A DNA stretch of 64,000 nt from positions 1 to 64,000 of the forward strand of contig NQMI01000182.1 in NCBI GenBank assembly GCA_002270565.1. Direction: 5' to 3'. The position numbers and the translations under genes were made by a program. Of this stretch, positions 46,158 through 58,145 are shown piece after piece. The notes under the pieces were generated by a model that worked only from the letters and a program-made list of their open reading frames with translations, did not search any database and was not told the origin of the DNA. This DNA is from Stenocarpella maydis. Its lineage: Eukaryota > Ascomycota > Sordariomycetes > Diaporthales > Diaporthaceae. Position 1 is the first letter of the stretch; the number at the start of each line of letters is the position of its first letter.

Positions 46158-47653
46158 GTGCGCACTTCTCCAGCAGCCACACACTGTATTTTATTTAACC
46201 CACTTGAAGGTTGAGAGAGTTCTATTTCACTGCCGACAGGCAAATAAGCCAGGTCCATCGGGCACTTGATATGTTCCCGCGTTAAGAGTAGTTTAGTGTT
46301 ATGCGGCCGGGTAGGCCAGGGAACCAGACAAGGTACGGCACGCACTTCGGGCCAGGGCGGTTCTTGCAACAGGTCTCTCTAAGGTGTGATGCATCGTTGT
46401 CCTTCCAGTCCTGTATATCTAGCGGCTTTGAGCTCCTGATAGAGGTCACTGCGGTTTTCTAATATTACTGAGCCTGTCTCGCAGGAAGTGGAGGTCAACG
46501 TCTTTCGCTTATCCACCCTCTCGCCGAGAACGTTGCGCTACAGCGCCGGCACTTCCACCTCTAGGGCATCATCTCCTACCCTGTGGTCATTGGCCGGCTA
46601 TCCCTGGCCTACGGTCTCGGACAGCTGACGTACCGTGAACTTCAAGAGCGCCTACGGGGGAGGGTGAAGGACAAAGGATCTTTGTCATGGGCACACGTTG
46701 ACGAAGATGACACCGGCCAGACAGCGTGGGCATTCGTCGTAAGACCTACCCATCAGGAAAGTCCATCCACGTATGAGGCGGGAAGTGCCACAAAGGGTTA
46801 ACGAATTGTGCATCGATCTTTGCCACAAAGACCCCGCCAGCCCTGCAAAGCTGACGTACAGGGAACCATTATTCACTTTAAAAGCAACTTTCCGGCAACA
46901 TAGCCGAAACACGGCTATACATAGTAGAACACATACCCAGCTTAAACTGTACGCGTACTCATTCCCTTATATCACCGGCCCCCCAACCCCGCATTTAGGC
47001 CCCACCTTACCCTTAGCTAGGTGCATGGAAAGTCCACTAGGTGTATAGAAAGCCCCGTTTAGCGGCGTATACATAGTAGGCTACTTAAAGGCGCATAGGC
47101 CTGGGCCCCTAAGCGCATGCACTCAGAGGAAAGCCCTTTACTCACCCAGAGGAAGGCCCTCCACGCGCCTAGAGGAAGGCTGTTTATACGCCCTCTCTAT
47201 ACCCCTCCAAAGGGCCCCCCTGTATGCCCCTTTACGCACCCCTTCAGAAGCCCTTCCTCTGGGTGTGTAGAAGGCCCTTTAGAGGGGCGTGGAGAGGGCG
47301 CGTGGATAACCTTCCTGTAGGTACGTGGATAGCCTTCCTCTAAGCGAGTACTATGTAGAGGGTCTTGCCCTACCGGGGTCTACCCGGCCACTGTGGGCCT
47401 GCCCCGCCCTACGACACCCTCTCCATCGGCATTATGCCTGCGCCCGAAAGTCCGTATACATAGTACACTACAGTGCCCTAGGATCCCAAAGTTACCCTGG
47501 CAAAGATCTACGCTTTATTTGCCGCATAGGGAATTGTACTGATTAACGTGATTGTATGGGTTTTGTATGGGCTTCGGTTATACGAATACAATAGTACATG
47601 CACGATACAAATCCTCATGAATCCTCATCATCCTCATCATTTCTCATGATCAT
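46158..47653. other. Repeat-rich intergenic region before a Tc1/mariner remnant
   Basis: Short ORFs only. From 46910 the sequence carries scattered repeats described separately. The segment 47520-47650 shows tandem CCTCAT motifs (ATCCTCATCATCCTCATCAT). Nothing codes for a recognisable product. Confidence 0.45.
46916..47465. repeat. Cluster of GTATACATAGTA and AGAGGAAGGC motifs
   Basis: (G/C)TATACATAGTA occurs at 46916, 47067 and 47454, and its reverse complement core TACTATGTA at 47349. Between them AGAGGAAGGC or one-base variants occur at least six times, about three on each strand (47119-47190 forward, 47230-47345 reverse). The arrangement is loosely palindromic. It may be a subterminal repeat array of a transposon (compare the Tc1/mariner transposase that follows) or a diverged minisatellite. 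Confidence 0.55.
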
Positions 47654-48725
47654 TTAATGTGGTGTTAGGTACCCATCTCTTTGAATACAATCGCGACAAC
47701 GCTCAGGAATACTTATATAGACCTTCCGTAAGAAGTTCTCGTCTAGCGACCACCAGGCCTCACGTATGGCTGCCTAAAGCTCATCGCTAGCGAGGTCCTC
47801 AATATTGTAGTTAAAGTCAAGCCATCATTTCATTTCCGCCCAGACATTTTCAACGGGATTTAAATCAGGACTATATAGCGGCTAGTTAACGACCTTAATT
47901 TATAATACACTGAGGGCATCCCGAGTACATTGTGATCGATAAGAAGGAGCGTTATCATACATAAACCAAGTATGGGGGTTGATTTCCATCACCATACGAA
48001 TCAGGGGCATGATCTCTTGGATGTAGTATAGTGAGTTTATTCGCGTGCCCTGAGGCCACACATAGCACGATCCCTTTTAGTCACCTATAAAGATGCCCCA
48101 AAACATCCAACCATCATGCTTTTACTTACAGGCAATATTATAAGTCAAGGGATCCTCACAGATCTTCATTGTCAGCCATTGAGGGCCACAAGGGAGGTTC
48201 CTTACGATTGATTTATCACTAAACGCAATAGGCAAGTTAGCATAAAGATTCAGGTCCTAGTCGCTCTCATTTGGCCAGTTATCTAAGATCCACTGACAGT
48301 ATGCCTTCCGGAGGTTACGTGTTTGTTTGGTATATTTAAGCCTCGTTTTCCTCTAGCGACATATGTACCCTATTGAGTGCAGAGCCGTACGGACTAGTTA
48401 GCGATCGCAGTGCTCAATCTCAGGGACAACAAAGCGGAGGTCTAACCAGGGAATCTTTTGGTGGTTCTCATTGGCTTAAAGGAAGCAGTCTAGAGCGACT
48501 TTCTGCTCCTCAAAGAGACCGCGATAGGTGTGGGTTTTATTCTTCTGGGGCGTTAGGCGCTTAGCGTTAACTGCATGCCTCACCTGGGCGGGTGAACACG
48601 TGAATTTTACCCGCTCAGAGATCTCTTGCCAGGAGAGCTTAGGGAAGGCCTCATGAATTCCCTTAACCTGTACAGTTTAATCACGTGTTAGGTCGCGATT
48701 CCTCTGTTTCTGGGGCTTCTGGAGG
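47654..48725 (-). pseudogene. Degenerate Tc1/mariner-type DDE transposase
   Basis: On the minus strand from about 48725: a helix-turn-helix-like N-terminus (VKGIHEAFPKLSWQEISERV, TPQKNKTHTYRGLFEEQKVA), LRKAYCQWILDNW, then the catalytic core IAFSDKSIV (first Asp of the triad kept, usual neighbour Glu now Lys), WMFWGIFIGD, PLIRMVMEINPHTWFMYDNA (second Asp in MYDNAP) and YSPDLNPVENVWAEMK with the final acid. The C-terminus ends RCRDCIQRDGYLTPH at 47654. About ten stops, mostly TAG at Gln positions, break the frame. The length of about 350 residues equals an intact Tc1-type transposase. Terminal inverted repeats could not be located. The element is dead and shows RIP-like decay. Confidence 0.87.
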
Positions 48726-49394
48726 GTTTATGGCGGTAGTTTAAAGAGAAGTCTGGCGGTGGGTGTTTATAGAGGTTCATTTTCCATCCCGGCGCTATAC
48801 ATGAGTCGTTCATAGTGCTAATATCGATAAATAGTACCAATTGATGAATATGCCATGGATCTGGGTATATGCGGTACCATTCGAATGTTCGGGTTGAGCT
48901 AACTAAGAGGATGTCTCGTTTGCCCAGTTGAGGCCATCGTAACATTATGCAATTGAGGAGTGTTTGCAGGTGCAAATGAAGGAGGTATGCGGGCAAAAGC
49001 GCTGTGGCAGGTGTTAGTGACCGACTATCATGGGGTTGCGGAGAAGTACTCCTCACGACCGTTGACGTAAGCAAGTAGCGAAGTACTCTAACAAGGCTTC
49101 AAGGTGAGAGAATACGCTGTACGTCATTTAATGGGTACCTTGGCCAATAAAGTTCTCGAGGACCAGGATAACTTTGGGATCCTAGGGCACTGTAATGCCG
49201 TTGTCTTCGGCTGTCCTACACTAGTGATCCTTTACGGTGGGACCGGGAAACGTGCATCCGGATGGCCGATGTCACTTAGGAAAACCGTAAACCTGGACTA
49301 CATATATGTCGGTCAGAAGCAGTGGCACACCGTTGTGCGTTTTATCTCGCCGACGCAGTATCCCAGGATTTGAGCTGAATCTCATAACTACATC
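48726..49394. other. Intergenic before the P450 gene
   Basis: Probably includes the 5' flank of the transposon remnant and the promoter of the P450 gene. A 90-codon ORF at 49104-49373 shows no similarity. Confidence 0.45.
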
Positions 49395-51203
49395 ATGGGC
49401 GCACTTGAAACGCTATTCGTGGCAACGCCGTTCGCAACATTGGGCCAGTATTCTCTCATTTGGCTGACAATAGCATTCTTGGCAAGCTGAGTCTGTACCG
49501 TCAATTGAGTTGAGCTTCTGCTGATAGTTACGACAGAGTGTGGGTTATTGCGCTTCGGCAGTGGTGTATAACATTGCTTTCCATCCTCTAGCCAAGTATC
49601 CCGGACCATGGATAGCAGCTGGGACGCAATTCTGGATGATACGGTCATATCTCAAAGGGACATTGCCTGAGGATCTCCTGAAGCTGCACAATCAGTATGG
49701 GCCAGTTGTGCGAACATCACCCAACGAGCTCTCTTACATTAACCCTCCACAATGGAAGGAGATATACGGACACAAACAGGGACAGCCAGAGTTCTCCAAA
49801 GACTCAAAATACCACTCTGGCATGAAAGGAGGACCCGTTATTCTTAACGCAGACAGGCATTACCATGGGTATATACGCAAGTTGATGGCCCACGGCTTCT
49901 CCGAAAAGGCTCTGCGAGAACAAGAGCCCGTTGTTCTACGTTATGTCGATATACTATTCCGTAAAGTCCAGGCGCTCAGCGAAGACGGCGCCGCCATCAA
50001 TGTTTCGGCGTGGTACAACGTGAGTACAGGTCGGTGCTCCATCATCGTTGAATAGCCTGTGCTTAGGGTATGCAACTGCCATAGTATTTGACTTTTGACT
50101 TTATCGGATTTCTTAGTAAGTCTACTCATCCGTTGCTTTACCTTTGACATATCGTTTATTCGAGATATAGCTTTTGGAGAGACATTCGATTGTCTGGACA
50201 ACGCGAAATCACATGAGTGGATAGACATTTTCTTCAGTGGTGCCAAGAATCTGGCTATCAGCCAGGCGATATCTAGGATGCCGTCCTTTGCACAGTTGCC
50301 TGCCAAGCTCCTCGCAATTCCTAAGAGTGTCCGGTCTGATTTGTCAACAATGAATCGATTGAACACAGTCAGTCTACAAGGTCCGCCATCCTCACTCGAA
50401 CGACATGAACTGACCATTCGTGCAGGAGAAAATCAATCATCGCATCAAACACGGTTCCGAAGTGCCCGACTTCATGGATAAGCTGATTGAAGCATATAAA
50501 GAAAATAAGATGTCTCATGAACAGCTGGTTGGCAATGGAGTGGTACTGATAGGTGCTGGAAGCGAAACAACAGCCACTGCTCTGAGTGGTAAGTTCTTCG
50601 CTTCTTCACACGGCGGCACGAAACCATGACACTCATGTTTCCACAGGATTGACCTTTTTGCTCTTGACGAATACGGAGGCGCGCGACAAGTTAGCCACAG
50701 AGGTATGGGGTGCGTTTGCATCTCCAGAGGATATTACAATAGCAGGGGCCAACCAGTGCAAGTATCTACTTGCCTGCATCGAGGAGACCCTGCGCTTTTA
50801 CCCCCCGTCACCTCAGCCTCATCACCGAATAGTCCCGGACGGTGGGGCCATGGTTGACGGAAAACCTTTACCGGGGGGCACAGCCGTTAGCATTCCTATT
50901 TACGCCGCAACGAGAAGCCCTGAAAATTTCACCGAACCTGACAGGTTTCTTCCTGAGCGTTGGCTGGGCGAGGAGAGATTCGCCAACGACAAGCGCGACG
51001 CATTTCAACCCTTCTCCTACGGCCCGCGGAACTGCATTGGCCGCAATCTCGCTTACGTTGAGATGAAGCTTGTCATTGCTAGGCTCCTCTGGCAATTTGA
51101 TATTGAAAACGCCACTGAAGGGAACTGGCTCGACCAGAAGGTCTTCATGACCTGGGATCAGGAACCGTTGTGGATCAAGTTGCACCCGCGCGAGCGAGCC
51201 TGA
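49395..51203 (+). CDS. Cytochrome P450 monooxygenase (CYP65-like class II)
   Basis: ATG at 49395 gives MGALETLFVATPFATLGQYS and a membrane anchor helix that meets an in-frame TGA after LTIAFLAS; the join to the next exon (about 49530, VVYNIAFHPLAKYPGPW) is not solved and may need a missed intron or reflect a mutation. Further introns are all in phase: 50020-50084 (GTGAGT...CATAG), 50116-50170 (GTAAGT...TATAG), 50368-50425 (GTCAGT...TGCAG) and 50589-50646 (GTAAGT...CACAG). Motifs: oxygen-binding I-helix AGSETTAT, EETLR (ExxR) with FYPPSPQP, PENFTEPDRFLPERW and heme loop FQPFSYGPRNCIGRNLAY with Cys ligand. Total is about 500 residues. The profile resembles isotrichodermin-hydroxylase/pisatin-demethylase-type fungal P450s, which act on terpenoids or aromatics with NADPH-P450 reductase in the ER. 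No biosynthetic partner is adjacent. Confidence 0.85.
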
Positions 51204-52302
51204 GTGGCCTCCTGCTGCGACGTATATACATCGCAAATTCAATACTTCACTTCCAAAACCTGAGGCTCCGAAAGTACTTGGTCAAGTTAGGCTTCTTTCG
51301 GTCTCCATTCAGACAGATACTTAAACTATACTCGACATAATGGGATTGAGCAGGACTCATGAGATTGTGCAGACATTAATCATAAAAGTGCTTTAGAGGT
51401 GCTTAAACACGATAACTGATTTTTGCTGAATTCGTCCTTGGAGGGCCGGGTATGCAGATTATGTTCTTCAAGGAACTCAGGATCGCCACTGCTCTTTTCC
51501 ACCGCTATGCCGTGACCTACTGAGGCTAGGTAAATAAATAGATGACCGGGACTTTTCTGGGCAACGATTGCCCGACTCGTTCGTCCGAGATCCGCTTAAA
51601 CTCGTCTCCCTTGGCCGATGTCGCCCACAGACGGCAGTAACAGACGTCCTCCGCGTGGTATCCACGGTTGTGGGTTTTACCGCCGGCGCTGAACCAGATG
51701 GGGGCATTTTCAGTGCCATTGGCCCGCGTCTGCCGTGCCCTCCCGCGTGAACTGTCTCGGGGGACTGTGGGGGCGAATATCGTACTGGTGGCCGGGTCGT
51801 ACCTACAAGGCGGCAACCAGAGTGCTGCCCCTGCCCTGGTTGGTCTTCGATTGGGGGTCATTCAGTCAATTGAGCCAGTTGTAGAATGCATTAGCGTATA
51901 CCATGACCTCTTCAACGGTAGTAAGGGGATTCACCGGCTTTGCCCGTGGTATATTGCTCAGGGAGTCTGGTATTTGTCATTGAAAGAGATGCGTTGGTGA
52001 AAATAACCCCCCTTATCTGATGTAGGCTGACCCCAGAGGTGCTGTCGGAGAGGTGCCCAAACGGAGTTGGTCTAAAAGCTAAGAACCTTGGAAAGGGGAG
52101 AAGAGGGAGAAGCCTAGATCTCCTTCCAGTGCATGCTAAAGTTAAAAGCCTACTTAGGTATTTATAACTAGAAGTCTCCACTAAGGCTCCTACTTTAATA
52201 TAGAGGCTTAATAGCCTAACTTATGATATTATTACAGAGATAAAATATAGAAATTATTAATTTTAATGTTAAGGTTAACTATATTAATTAGTATGAATTA
52301 TA
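51204..52302. other. Intergenic with AT-rich decay block
   Basis: After the P450 there is unremarkable DNA, then at 52130-52300 a strongly AT-rich, stop-dense block that ends abruptly at the P450 stub. Overlapping ORFs at 51526-51861 (-) and 51668-52000 (+) show no similarity. Confidence 0.5.
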
Positions 52303-52617
52303 CTAGAAAAGTTTTGCTTCCTGGGCCGAGGCCGAGAAGGCGAAACGGTTTCTTGAGAAGAAGCTGCCTGGGCTTCGTGTTCGGTGTGGGCGGGACACTT
52401 GAAAGACGCTGAGCCACTTCTTATACAGGAAATTTATCTCGTGGATGCGCCGCGTGCGGTTGGCGTTGAACTCGTGCCACTTGAGCGGGAGCGAGGTGAA
52501 GAGCGTGTACCATGGCCCGGGTAAGCTGGCAGAGGGCGAGCGCAGGCGTCGTAGGATGGATATGCCCGCGAGCAGCAGCAGACAGGGCCCGATGAAGAAG
52601 GGGGAGAGGAGCAACAT
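52303..52617 (-). pseudogene. Cytochrome P450 N-terminal stub
   Basis: ATG at 52617 opens MLLLSPFFIGPCLLLLAGIS, a membrane anchor, followed by LPGPWYTLFTSLPLKWHEFN and HEINFLYKKW, the proline-rich hinge and first helix of class II fungal P450s. After about 75 residues the family similarity is lost and a TAG ends the frame at 52303, exactly where the AT-rich RIP-like block starts. The remaining 430 residues, including ExxR and heme loop, are absent. This is therefore a truncated copy and unrelated in sequence to the P450 at 49.4-51.2 kb beyond family level. Confidence 0.75.
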
Positions 52618-54874
52618 CCTGAGAGCTGCTACCCGAGGCTCGCCCTACCCAAGTCGTGAGCAGCCTAGAGTCGCCTCGAGCTCAATCCGTCATGGAATTC
52701 CAGTGTCCGAGGGAGCTCTCAGGAATCCGGGACAGAGTCTCAGCAGCTTAGGGTTGCTATTGCCCCTCCTGCTACCTGAGTAGAACTCAACAAGGACTCG
52801 GTCTCAGGGACCGCAAGCAGGACCGGGCACGTTCTCGGCCCAAAATCCCCAATGCGTGGCGGGTTTGGTCTCCGAGGGATTGATCACCTGGGACAGCAAC
52901 AGAGGATCGTCGCGCCCAACCAGCAAAGTTTAGTTATATCTGCTAGCAGTGCAGGTCATAAATAAGTTGGGGTATGCTTTCGACCCTGCCTTGGTAGCAA
53001 TAATGCCCAAATTAAAGACCTTGTCCCCGTGCGAGAAAGATGGCAGCTAAGTTAGTCACATTCTCGGCATTCCTTATCACATGCAGCGGACAAGCCCGGC
53101 CGGCAATCGGCTCCGAATCGGAAGACATCTGTCTCGTGGTCATTTGGCCCAGGGATTCACGGTTCACAAAGATTATGCTGTGCCTTCTTCCAAATTTGCA
53201 TGGGACCCTTGCCCCAAGCAATCCTACCACAGTCCAGTCGGCCAACAACGTTTGGCCCACCTTACCTTACCTGCTGCGTATCATATATACACGTCAATCT
53301 ATAATTAGGGCAGTCTCTGCCGGGCGCCTGAGTTCAGGTATAGACTTCTGCAGAACCCGTCACCACCTGATTATTGGCTGCTGCAGACAGAAATACTTCA
53401 GCTCAAGACTGCCAGATATGTGAAGGGAGGGTAGACACCGATAAATAAAGAAATAAAAACAATAATAAAAAAAAAACCCAAACATCAGGTCCAGTTTACC
53501 TTATCGACGGGCTGGTGATTTCAGTCCCTTTTCTGCCGCATCCTGATAATAAATTTGATCCAAGTCTCTCCTTCGCACTAGGTAGTCGTGGCCAGGTGCT
53601 GATCCCCTCGCAGACGGCACTAAAACCTACCGTCTAAGTACCACCACCCCAGACCCATGGCCCACGTGTGCACACTGATCTACTGCTTTCACTGAACCAT
53701 CTGGTCCAATTGCAGCCATGATCCCTCAAATAACCAACCCATTGATGTACCCAGCCCGGGCCATCGGTTCATCAACACTTTTCTCCGGCCACTTGCAGTA
53801 GAGCGCATCAAATAAAGCTTGAGACTTTGTTCAATCCATAACGCAGACTTCGGTACACCAGAGTAAGCTATAGCCCACTCCAGTGAGGCGTGTCCTAGCT
53901 ATTTTATGTAATAGTTCGAAAATCGTGATATCGTAGAATACCGGTGTTCTCTAGGTCAGCTTGTGAGCTAGAATGATACTATTTATCTTCATGGCATAAG
54001 AAACGGTATATCTTCCAGGTCATGGCAATGACTTGCTAAATGCGGTCTAATGAAGAGCATCAATGATATAACGTACCCAGCCCACATTCAGCACACTCTT
54101 CAAGCAGGTGTGTTTGTGCGCTGAATCAGGGGTGTGCTGAAAATGAGCTGGGCACGTTATCTACTAGGTTACTCGGTATTAGGTTAGAAGTGACTAGTTC
54201 GCACTGAGAATTTTAGGGTCAGCCGAATGTAGATGGATTTCTGTGAAAAGAATCTATGGAAGAAGAAATAATCTTTCAACCGGTTAGCCGCGGGAGCCTG
54301 TTATACTGGTGCTGTTTAAGCCATCACTTCAAAAAATGGTGAGAGCCTAGTATGAAAGTTAATTCCCCCCTCCCCCCCGAGACATCTTGAGAACACGCGC
54401 TGCAGAGCAGTTGCTTATTAGTGAGTCGCCCGGGCTATTTACTTACCCTGCTTTAATGCATGCAGCTGCCCATCACACCGCACACATGGCGTCCTCCCGG
54501 GGGAGCCTGCCTCGCTCTTCCTTCGCGCGGGTCTTACTTATGATAGTGGCCAGGCCGGTTGTGGGGCCCCGGTTCTTCGGCAACTGGGTGGCGGGTGGGT
54601 TTGATTATAATATCGGGTAAGCCACATAGCTCCTCGACCTGTACACGTTTGTTTTGACGGTCCGAGGGTTCGTTCACATGTGCACGCACTCTCCGTGCCG
54701 GTGGAAGCACTTTTGCGTCATGTTTTTTATGGTAGATGGACACCCTGCACGCTTGGCTGGCTTGTCGTCTACTAGTACGGACGCTTGGTTTTGAAACGCC
54801 ATGGGGGCCGGGCGTCTGCTTGATACTCCAGGGCTGCGATGTCTTGGGGAGTATAACTAATCAACCTGGAGTCA
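52618..54874. other. Gene-poor region
   Basis: No recognisable coding sequence. The ORF 53040-53423 (+, 127 codons) opens with a signal-peptide-like stretch (MAAKLVTFSAFLITCSGQAR) but has no family match and AT-biased codons; it is not supported as a gene. Two poly-A/AT patches occur near 53440-53480. Confidence 0.45.
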
Positions 54875-55035
54875 TGTGCGTGTGCGTGTGCGTGTGTGTG
54901 TGTGTAGCTCTTGACAGGTGCTCTGGCTTTTGCTCCCTCGGGGGACATGGCCGGTGGATGCCTTTGTGCTGTCAGGCCGCAGGGGTGAGAAACACCACCC
55001 TGTTTGCGTCTGCGCGCGCGCGCGCGTGTGTGTGT
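54875..55035 (+). repeat. Two (TG/CG)n microsatellites
   Basis: Alternating purine-pyrimidine tracts at 54875-54905 (TGTGCGTG then TGTG repeats) and 55011-55035 (CGCGCGCG then TGTGTG). Such tracts can adopt Z-DNA and are usually length-variable. They do not fall in a recognisable gene. Confidence 0.85.
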
Positions 55036-58000
55036 TCGTGTCTGGCAATTAGTATACGCGGGCAATGGCACGGTCTTCTTATGCCAGATATCAGCGGTGC
55101 CATGGTTTCGAAAGCCTGGAGGATTGGCTATCGTGGTGGCTGAGGTGGGATCGTGCTGATCTCGGAGCATTTGTGTTCCACAAGGGCTGCTACCCAATGG
55201 CCGCCTGAGGAGCAGAGGCGACGTAACTGTAGTATCATGGCGTTATTGCGTACGGTTGGGGTTTGCCTTCTGTTCTCGAGCGTGGCGGGCAGGCACGTGG
55301 TACACATATCCTTGCCTCGTGGCTCGCCTCGATGTTCAGGGCATATATTTCGATGCCTATTATGGGTACTCCTGGAAGTCCAAGGGACGGAGCGTTGTGT
55401 GTCGGCACATATACTATGGGGTTGAAATGCCACGCTTGCAGGACCAGGGAAGCATCAAGTCTGGCGTGGACTTCGGAGATGGATCAGCCGGCCAACAGGT
55501 GTTCTCCTGCAGCACTTATCACTCTTCGTCCAAACCTCGAAGCCAAAACGCTCTAGGCTGCAGAGCTCTGAGGGTGCCATGTACTATTATCTCCCTGTGG
55601 TGGTGTGCAAAACCGAGTATGGAATGCATAAAGGTTTCCAAAAGCTGACAACGCCAGTTATGATTGTACATAAATCACTACAGAGGAGTTGACCGACCCC
55701 ATTGACCAATCTCGATCCCCCCTTACCCCCTTGAGGTCACACGCCCACGACACTCCCCAAGGCTCCTCGCTCTACCCCAAGATACATGCAGCCGATAAAT
55801 AAGCTTATACATAGTGTTGTACTGAAACAGGTTAGTGAGGCCAGGCCTGGCAGCGGTGCAACCCTGGCTCGGATCGTGACGCCAGCCCTGGATGGGGATT
55901 TGAGGAACAGCATTTCCAACCCCCTCCCCCCACCCCGGGGAAGTGCAGGAGAATTCCGGCGCGAGCTTCAAATCTGCCACGTAATATGGGCCAACTGCGC
56001 CCTTTCCACATGTATGTTAGCTTCAGCTCTAGAGGGGAGAAGGATTTCGTGGCTGCCTGTGGTGGCTTGTCTCTGGGTTGCTCAGCAGACAGGAGCCGAC
56101 TAGAATTTCGGAGTCAGAGAGAAAATGCTGTTAACTCTGGTTCGTATAATTATACCATTCTCTTCGCCCACACCTACATTGTAGGGGGCCGGTCCCATAC
56201 AGCGAGAGCGTTTTGAGAGAGACTTGGACCCTCAGGTCCGATGGAAATCAGTCCTCAGCATTATCGCTCTGCCTGTAGCCCCATCGATTTCTGAGATTTG
56301 CCTTCAGGAATCCGAGTCCCTCTCTATCAGTTATATTTAGCATGTCGTTCGCCATCAGCATCTGCTACGTGGGCAGTGTTCCCAGAAATATTTCTGGCGG
56401 TGTTTCGCGTGAGGTTATGAGATCTGTGTCGAGCTCCCTGCTAAATCGGGCTTTCCATGAAGCAATAATCTCTGTTATTTCGTCTTTCTATGCAGCCTTA
56501 GTCCGGGGATGTTTTCCGGACTCGATCGGGCAGGACGTGATTCAGAGCCCAATCCATCAGACATTCAATGTTGAAACCTGGCTGTCCATCCTGGGAATGT
56601 CTTCAGTGACACTTTCGTCCCGGAAGCTCCTTAAATAGAAGAAAACGAAATGCTCGGTGACCCCTGCCAGGTAAAATTTGTCCTTACAACACCATACGTT
56701 GCCGGCAAGGAGGTCATTGGGAATTTCTGGCAATCAGGCGGTCTATGAAAACATCTTGTGGTTGTTCTTAACCATATTTAGCCCCATCGAGGTTCATGCA
56801 GGCTCTCTGTTTGAAGCTCAGGATGATGACCTGGACCAGAGAACATGTTAAAGTCTCCGCATATGTTTCTGTCAGATGAAGACCTGATATGACAGTCTGC
56901 TGTGTGAATTTGATCGGCATCTCCCTTTGTCCCTGTAGCCCCTAGAGCCGAGACATCAACACAATAACTCTTTCAATGCTAGTTGGAAGACAGCCTAACT
57001 GAAACCTTCCATATCCTGAGAAGCAGCATGCGGAAATACCCCTTGAAATTTTGCATCAAGCGCCTCGGGGTGTACCAGAAGAAACGATCTGATGTGGGGC
57101 GCAGTGACGGTGCGTGTATCAAGTATTTGGGAGTCCGAGTGTACTAAGAAGCCAGCAGAGTACTATAGCCCAATGTGCTCGAGTGAAGTGTAGGAACGAG
57201 TAAGGTCAAGTTCCGCGAGGGGCAATGTCTGTGCCTCTCTGGCGGGCAGCGCGGAAGGATCCGCAGATTTTCCCAGTGTGATGGTAGCGCGGCCTAAAGG
57301 TTGACTTTGTATATGGCCTACGACGGTCCATCCACATCAGCTGTAGCATGTATACTGTGCAGGAATAAGAATGAAGGCTCCGTTGGTATTCGGCTAACAA
57401 ATCGCATCATTACTTACCCCTCGAACCCCCCCCCCCAGTATTATCGCATCGTGGATGGTAAAGTCACCAAGCCTCAGCGAACTGCACAGACTTATCTTGC
57501 TCGCCATCGGGCAGTCTTACTGCTGCCTCAATGACCATCGAAACCTAGCCTGCCGTTGAGGGCAGCACTTGGCTTTGGAACCGGTAGCCGCGAAGCCAGA
57601 CCATTTCGCAAAATCTCATTTATTGCACCATCTGGTTTCTGCCACGTTTCTGCCTGATGTAGAAGTGGCCGAAAGCTCACGACGTGGGTGCTTGCGTTCT
57701 CGATATGATGTGGATACGTGTGACTCGTTCCAAAAAGACCTGTCGTGGTCCCAGGCGTACGTACCTAGGTAGTTTCGAGAGCGTCAATTCCAGGCTCGTA
57801 CAGGGCAAGAAGTGGTCTAATTGCAAAGTCCCGGCCAGCAGCTTCTTGGCCACTGTTTCCGGCGATGAGATTGGAGCCACTGTTGCCTATAGTAGTGATC
57901 TCTAAATGTTGTCTTTCTTGTTCATAGTAGACCCACTGTCACATGGATATCCTCGGAGGCCACATAGAATCTCGAATTTCTGAAGTACCTTTTGCACCAT

Positions 58001-58145
58001 TATGCTCAAGTGGGGCTATTTCAACGTCCAGTGTCCGTTTAGCCCGGGCTCCGAAATGCACATGCATTCGCAAGATGCCCATATCTTCGTGTCTCAATAT
58101 CGCCCGTTACTTGGCATCTGTTGTTGAGGCTGTGGCAATAACTTG
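55036..58145. other. Gene-poor region
   Basis: Several ORFs of 70-130 codons (for example 55256-55648 + and 56342-56638 +) without recognised similarity, start context or domain. A C/A-rich tract (CCCCCCCC) occurs near 57427. No RNA gene or transposon identified. Some could be orphan or secreted proteins, but nothing in the sequence shows it. Confidence 0.4.

Noticed and set aside
53040..53423. 127-codon ORF with a signal-peptide-like N-terminus (candidate effector)
   Set aside because: No Cys pattern, no supporting promoter or homology; such ORFs arise by chance in this composition.
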